Part shown: positions 11,377 to 12,263 of the stretch, piece after piece
Position numbering within the stretch: position 1 is the stretch's first letter
Layout: each line of letters opens with the position of its first letter
Source: Microcaldota archaeon
GTDB lineage: Archaea; Micrarchaeota; Micrarchaeia; Anstonellales; J096
Direction of reading: 5' to 3'
DNA length: 12,263 nucleotides
NCBI GenBank assembly: GCA_026396375.1
Contig: JAPLWW010000006.1
Span: forward strand, 1 to 12,263
Notes under the pieces: generated by a model
Seen by the model: only the letters and a program-made list of their open reading frames with translations
Database searches by the model: none
What the model was told of the DNA's origin: nothing
Position numbers and translations under genes: made by a program

Positions 11377-12263
11377 ATGTTGTCTTTGAATGGCTTATTC
11401 AGGATGTATGGAATCTATATTATAATGGTCGTAGCCCTCGCAGGGCTTGCGGTTGTGCTTTTTGGGTTAAATTCCCCGATACAGCTTTCAGGGGGAAGCA
11501 ACAGTCTCCTCTCGACTTGCTCTCCCGACGATCCCACCTGCATCCCGGGATACGGAAGCCCCTCGATAGGAGGATCAACAGGCTCAAAGACAAAGACACC
11601 TACTAATAATATAGGAGGGACAACAGGAACAGGCTCTTCAGGCTCAATTTCGACAACGGCAACAAAGACGAAAGCAGCAGCCAATTATGAGACAACAGCA
11701 TTCTCGGGAACATGCGATACAGTATGTCACGTGACATCATGCGCGGAGCTTCAGAGCATAAAGGACGACTGTGATGCAGGCACATGCTCAGGCACATACG
11801 TGCTGGACAACAATATAAACTGCGCAGGCTTCAATTACAATAATGACGGCAAGGGATTCATGCCGATTGGGCGCAATGATCCTTATTTCACAGGAATCTT
11901 TGACGGAAAAGGGTTCAGCATAACCGGATTGTACATTAACAGGCCAGATAATACCTATGCGACGGGATTGTTTGGATACACAAGCGGTGCAACAATTAAA
12001 AATGTTGGATTAATCAATGTAGAAATAACTGGTGGACCTGATGTTGGTGGGCTAATAGGAGCTAGTGAGGGTGACACCGTGAGTAATTCTTATGTTGAAA
12101 GCGGATCAGTAAATGGTAATGGAGACGCATGTGGTGGATTGATTGGAGATGCAAATGGCGGAATAATTGATGATTGTTATATTGCTTCAGTCAACGTAAA
12201 CTCTGGTGGCTCGGGTGTTGGTGGATTAGTAGGGCATACATCCATGAGTGCTGTTATAACTAA
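11377..12263 (+). CDS. Membrane-anchored GLUG-repeat beta-helix surface protein (partial, runs off right edge)
   Basis: I translated this by hand; 295 codons are open to the window end. Order: a short cytoplasmic start N-G-L-F-R-M-Y-G; one transmembrane anchor (about 13-30); T-C48-S-P-D-D-P-T-C55 (CX6C); a Gly/Ser/Thr-rich linker (about 59-107) that looks like a stalk; a cysteine-rich segment (C113, C117, C122, C132, C137, C149); then F161-M-P-I-G and F-T-G-I-F-D-G-K-G-F-S-I-T-G-L-Y-I (171-187), the usual lead into GLUG proteins. GLUG-type repeats follow: V-G-G-L-I-G at 223, C-G-G-L-I-G at 252 and V-G-G-L-V-G at 281, about 29 residues apart. Such proteins form right-handed beta-helices used as adhesins or surface enzymes. 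The N-terminus matches the 72-aa protein at 2552. Repeats become AT-richer and GGT-rich toward the edge. Confidence 0.85.
   Translation, partial: MLSLNGLFRMYGIYIIMVVALAGLAVVLFGLNSPIQLSGGSNSLLSTCSPDDPTCIPGYGSPSIGGSTGSKTKTPTNNIGGTTGTGSSGSISTTATKTKAAANYETTAFSGTCDTVCHVTSCAELQSIKDDCDAGTCSGTYVLDNNINCAGFNYNNDGKGFMPIGRNDPYFTGIFDGKGFSITGLYINRPDNTYATGLFGYTSGATIKNVGLINVEITGGPDVGGLIGASEGDTVSNSYVESGSVNGNGDACGGLIGDANGGIIDDCYIASVNVNSGGSGVGGLVGHTSMSAVIT

Noticed and set aside
11220..11606. 128-codon plus-strand ORF across the GLUG gene start
   Set aside because: It is out of frame with the GLUG protein and covers its promoter. It has no recognisable features.
1..12263. CRISPR arrays, insertion sequences and replication origin repeats
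   Set aside because: I found no regularly spaced repeats, transposase motifs or repeat clusters of origin type.

Overview
The window reads as genomic DNA of an archaeon. It has an archaeal-type elongation factor 2 with the diphthamide histidine, two intronless tRNA genes without an encoded CCA end, TATA boxes about 26 bp before start codons (leaderless transcripts), and a RelE-type toxin-antitoxin pair. The many tiny membrane or exported proteins and the dense packing suggest a small-genome lineage such as a DPANN archaeon. That placement is inference; no rRNA is present to fix it.

Layout, left to right. 1-1499 (-): 5' part of a large exported protein with many N-glycosylation sequons. 1619-2362 (-): ZIP metal transporter. 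2420-2491 (+): tRNA-Thr(CGT), divergent from the transporter over one palindromic TATA box. 2552-2770 (+): 72-residue membrane-anchor protein. 2857-5052 (+): EF-2, followed by a hairpin/T-run terminator. 5138-6055 (+): protein resembling glycosyltransferase-like bacterial proteins. 6096-6564 (-): RelE-type toxin and its antitoxin, flanked by a 23-bp direct repeat. 6697-6972 (+): small two-helix membrane protein. 6975-8766 (-): GT2-GT4 glycosyltransferase operon. 8817-9209 (+): Nudix hydrolase, sharing a symmetric promoter with the GT operon. 9290-10654 (-): divergent glutamine synthetase homologue lacking key metal-binding residues. 10696-11031 (-): small exported protein. 11091-11164 (+): tRNA-Ile(GAT). 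11377 to the right edge (+): GLUG-repeat beta-helix surface protein, cut by the window end.

A cell-surface theme links several genes: a sequon-rich exported protein, two or three putative glycosyltransferases, a GLUG adhesin-like protein and several short membrane-anchored proteins. The 72-residue protein and the GLUG protein start with the same transmembrane and CX6C module, and each lies just downstream of a tRNA gene. The other notable points are a glutamine synthetase homologue that is probably inactive, a 20-bp element repeated at the 3' ends of EF-2 and that homologue, and the repeat-flanked toxin-antitoxin cassette. There is no CRISPR array, transposase or integrase, and no gene-free stretch longer than 300 bases.
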